Below, one piece after another: positions 4,881-6,555 of a DNA stretch of 6,555 nt; positions within the stretch are counted from its first letter, which is position 1, and each line of letters starts with the position of its first letter. Origin of the DNA: Oscillospiraceae bacterium (GTDB lineage: Bacteria; Bacillota; Clostridia; Oscillospirales; Acutalibacteraceae); assembly GCA_022508705.1 (NCBI GenBank), contig JAFLUO010000093.1, positions 1 to 6,555 of the forward strand. The letters are read 5' to 3'. A program made the translations under genes and the position numbers. The notes under the pieces were generated by a model. It saw only the letters and a list, made by a program, of their open reading frames with translations. It did not search any database and was not told where the DNA came from.

Positions 4881-6555
4881 AATTATCTCCGTTATCGGCT
4901 CTATCCGATACTGCATCGGAAGACATGGCATTCATTTCAAACCATTGCTGTTTTGTGAGAAGAACCTTACGGGGTTTACTGCCCTCATACTGCCCTATAA
5001 CGCCTTTTTCTTCAAGCTCGTCAATAATTCTTGATGCTCTGGCATATCCAAGCTTTAAGCGCTTTTGAAGAAGCGTAGTAGACGCAGACTGAGCCTCAAC
5101 TACAACCTCAATTGCCTTTTTAAGGATTTCATCATCACCTGACGGTAAGTCCCCTGACATATCAGCAGAAGAACTGCCCTTCTTTCCGTTAGCAGATGCC
5201 TGAGCCAACTGTTCAATAGCATCGTTGACATCAGAATCATATTCAGTTTCCTTTTGCTTCTTAATAAAGTTAACTACCTCTGAAACTTCATTTTCGGAAA
5301 GGTAACAACCTTGAACACGAATCGGCTTCGGAATACCTACGGGGTAATAGAGCATATCGCCGTTACCGAGAAGCTTTTCTGCGCCTACTGAATCAATAAT
5401 TGTTCGTGAATCAATTTGTGAGGAAACCGAAAGTGCGATTCTTGACGGTATATTAGCCTTGATAAGTCCCGTAATAACGTCAACAGACGGTCTCTGCGTT
5501 GCAATAACAAGGTGCATACCTGCGGCTCTCGCCATCTGTGCAAGACGGCAAATGGAATCTTCTACCTCATTGGGAGCCGCCATCATAAGATCGGAAAGCT
5601 CATCAATAAAGATTACGATCTGCGGCATCTTCTTAAGACCCTCGCTCTCGCAAATACTGTTATATCCTGAAATATCACGGACATTGTTATCAGAGAACTT
5701 TTTATATCTTTGAAGCATTTCCGAAACAGCCCAGCCAAGTGCGCCTGCCGCCTTTCTGGCATCGGAAACAACGGGAACAAGCAAATGCGGAATTCCGTTG
5801 TAAATGGTAAATTCAACTTGTTTCGGGTCAATCATTAACAGCTTAACTTCATCAGGAGTTGCATTGTAAAGCAGGCTTACTATCATTGTATTAAGGCAAA
5901 CGGATTTACCTGAACCCGTAGTACCCGCTATGAGCAAATGGGGCATTTTTGCAATGTCTGAATAGATAAAATTACCCGCAACGTCCTTGCCAAGCCCTAC
6001 TGTGAGCTTAGATTTTGCTTCTCTGTACTGCCCTTGGTCAATAACTTCACGAAGAGTTACCATATTTCTGTTTTTATTCGGCACTTCAATTCCGACAGCA
6101 GATTTATTAGGAATCGGTGCTTCGATTCTTACGCCTGAGGAAGCAAGATTTAAAGCAATATCGTCAGTAAGATTGGTAATTTTGCTTATTTTAACACCTG
6201 CAGCAGGCTGTATTTCATATCTTGTAACAGACGGACCTCTTTCAATGCCAACAATTCTTGTTTCAACGCCAAAGCTTTTAAGAGTATCAACAAGCTTTGT
6301 TGCATTTTGCTTGAGCTCAGCCTCGAAATTGGCTTTATTATCATTATTCGGCAGTCTGAGACAGTCAAGCGGCGGAAGCATATACGGAATCTCTTCTTTT
6401 TCCTCATCGTCTTCCTCAAATTCAAGATTATCGTCATCAATTATTTCGGGCAAGTTTGGCCTTTTTTCGGGTTCTTTTTGCTCCTGAGTTTCTACTGTAC
6501 CTCTTATAATATCGTCAAGATTTATTACTTTATCAATCTTTTCCGTATGTATTTC
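4873..6555 (-). CDS. ftsK: DNA translocase FtsK/SpoIIIE (5' end outside window)
   Basis: This is the C-terminal 560 residues of the hexameric ATPase that pumps chromosomal DNA through the division or sporulation septum. The frame has no stop up to the window edge, so the N-terminal membrane domain lies outside. The visible part opens with a charged linker containing an acidic run (about 36-53), then the alpha domain from LPPLDCL onward (SFGVETRIVGIERGPSVTRYEI). The RecA-like beta domain has Walker A GTTGSGKS at visible residues 211-218 and Walker B VIFIDELSDLMM with Asp318-Glu319. It also carries ARAAGMHLVIATQRPSVDVI and LLGNGDMLYYP. After a Ser/Gly linker, the winged-helix gamma domain (about 475-545, with SASTTLLQKRLKLGYARASR) should read the polar KOPS/SRS motifs. 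A TTG at 6453 is not a credible start because homology and the open frame extend further. FtsK and SpoIIIE cannot be told apart from this part. Confidence 0.97.
   Translation of the reverse strand, partial: EIHTEKIDKVINLDDIIRGTVETQEQKEPEKRPNLPEIIDDDNLEFEEDDEEKEEIPYMLPPLDCLRLPNNDNKANFEAELKQNATKLVDTLKSFGVETRIVGIERGPSVTRYEIQPAAGVKISKITNLTDDIALNLASSGVRIEAPIPNKSAVGIEVPNKNRNMVTLREVIDQGQYREAKSKLTVGLGKDVAGNFIYSDIAKMPHLLIAGTTGSGKSVCLNTMIVSLLYNATPDEVKLLMIDPKQVEFTIYNGIPHLLVPVVSDARKAAGALGWAVSEMLQRYKKFSDNNVRDISGYNSICESEGLKKMPQIVIFIDELSDLMMAAPNEVEDSICRLAQMARAAGMHLVIATQRPSVDVITGLIKANIPSRIALSVSSQIDSRTIIDSVGAEKLLGNGDMLYYPVGIPKPIRVQGCYLSENEVSEVVNFIKKQKETEYDSDVNDAIEQLAQASANGKKGSSSADMSGDLPSGDDEILKKAIEVVVEAQSASTTLLQKRLKLGYARASRIIDELEEKGVIGQYEGSKPRKVLLTKQQWFEMNAMSSDAVSDRADNGDNYD

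Noticed and set aside
4881..4931. Upstream ATG that would extend the YgiQ protein by 17 residues
   Set aside because: The extension does not resemble the family, would overlap ftsK by 59 nt, and the ATG at 4880 has a well-placed GGAG site.
6451..6453. TTG as the start of the ftsK gene
   Set aside because: The frame stays open to the window edge, and FtsK/SpoIIIE proteins need an N-terminal membrane domain before this point, so the gene is simply cut by the window.
5987..6487. Plus-strand ORF (166 codons) opposite ftsK
   Set aside because: It is antisense to the conserved ftsK frame. The Ser-rich run is just the complement of the acidic linker codons.
1..6555. Mobile element, CRISPR array, tRNA/rRNA or defence system
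   Set aside because: No transposase, integrase, direct-repeat array, tRNA-like cloverleaf or defence domain was seen. All long frames are explained by housekeeping or conserved-unknown genes.

Overview
The window comes from a moderately AT-rich bacterial chromosome, most likely a Gram-positive Clostridia member (perhaps Oscillospiraceae/Ruminococcaceae). This placement is an inference from strong GGAGG-type ribosome sites, a consensus sigma-A promoter, and the pairing of a ComEC-like metallo-beta-lactamase protein with a DUF3006 protein. All genes lie on the minus strand, so transcription runs from high to low coordinates. The window is almost fully coding, with no gene-free stretch over 300 bases.

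The upstream block (6555 down to 1786) looks like one operon of four overlapping genes. First is the C-terminal 560 residues of an FtsK/SpoIIIE DNA translocase, whose 5' end lies beyond the window. It is followed by a complete YgiQ-family radical SAM protein, a membrane-anchored ComEC/Rec2-like metallo-beta-lactamase hydrolase, and a 74-residue DUF3006 protein. The overlaps are 8, 38 and 11 bases, so translational coupling is likely. The YgiQ, hydrolase and DUF3006 proteins have no firmly established function here.

The downstream block (1785 down to 1) is the classic rpsB-tsf translation operon: ribosomal protein S2, then elongation factor Ts, whose 3' end is cut by the window edge. It has its own strong extended -10 promoter in the 149-base gap after the DUF3006 gene. 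A roughly 97-nt leader before rpsB contains inverted repeats and a possible 22-codon leader ORF that ends just before the rpsB ribosome site. A perfect 11-base inverted repeat straddles the -35 box and could be the end of the upstream operon, an operator, or both. A hairpin lies between rpsB and tsf.

I see no mobile element, CRISPR array, tRNA, rRNA or obvious defence system. The points most worth a second look are the four-cysteine motif in the YgiQ protein, the atypical C-terminal half of EF-Ts, the structure of the rpsB promoter and leader, and the ygiQ/hydrolase/DUF3006 gene group. No convincing new system is visible.
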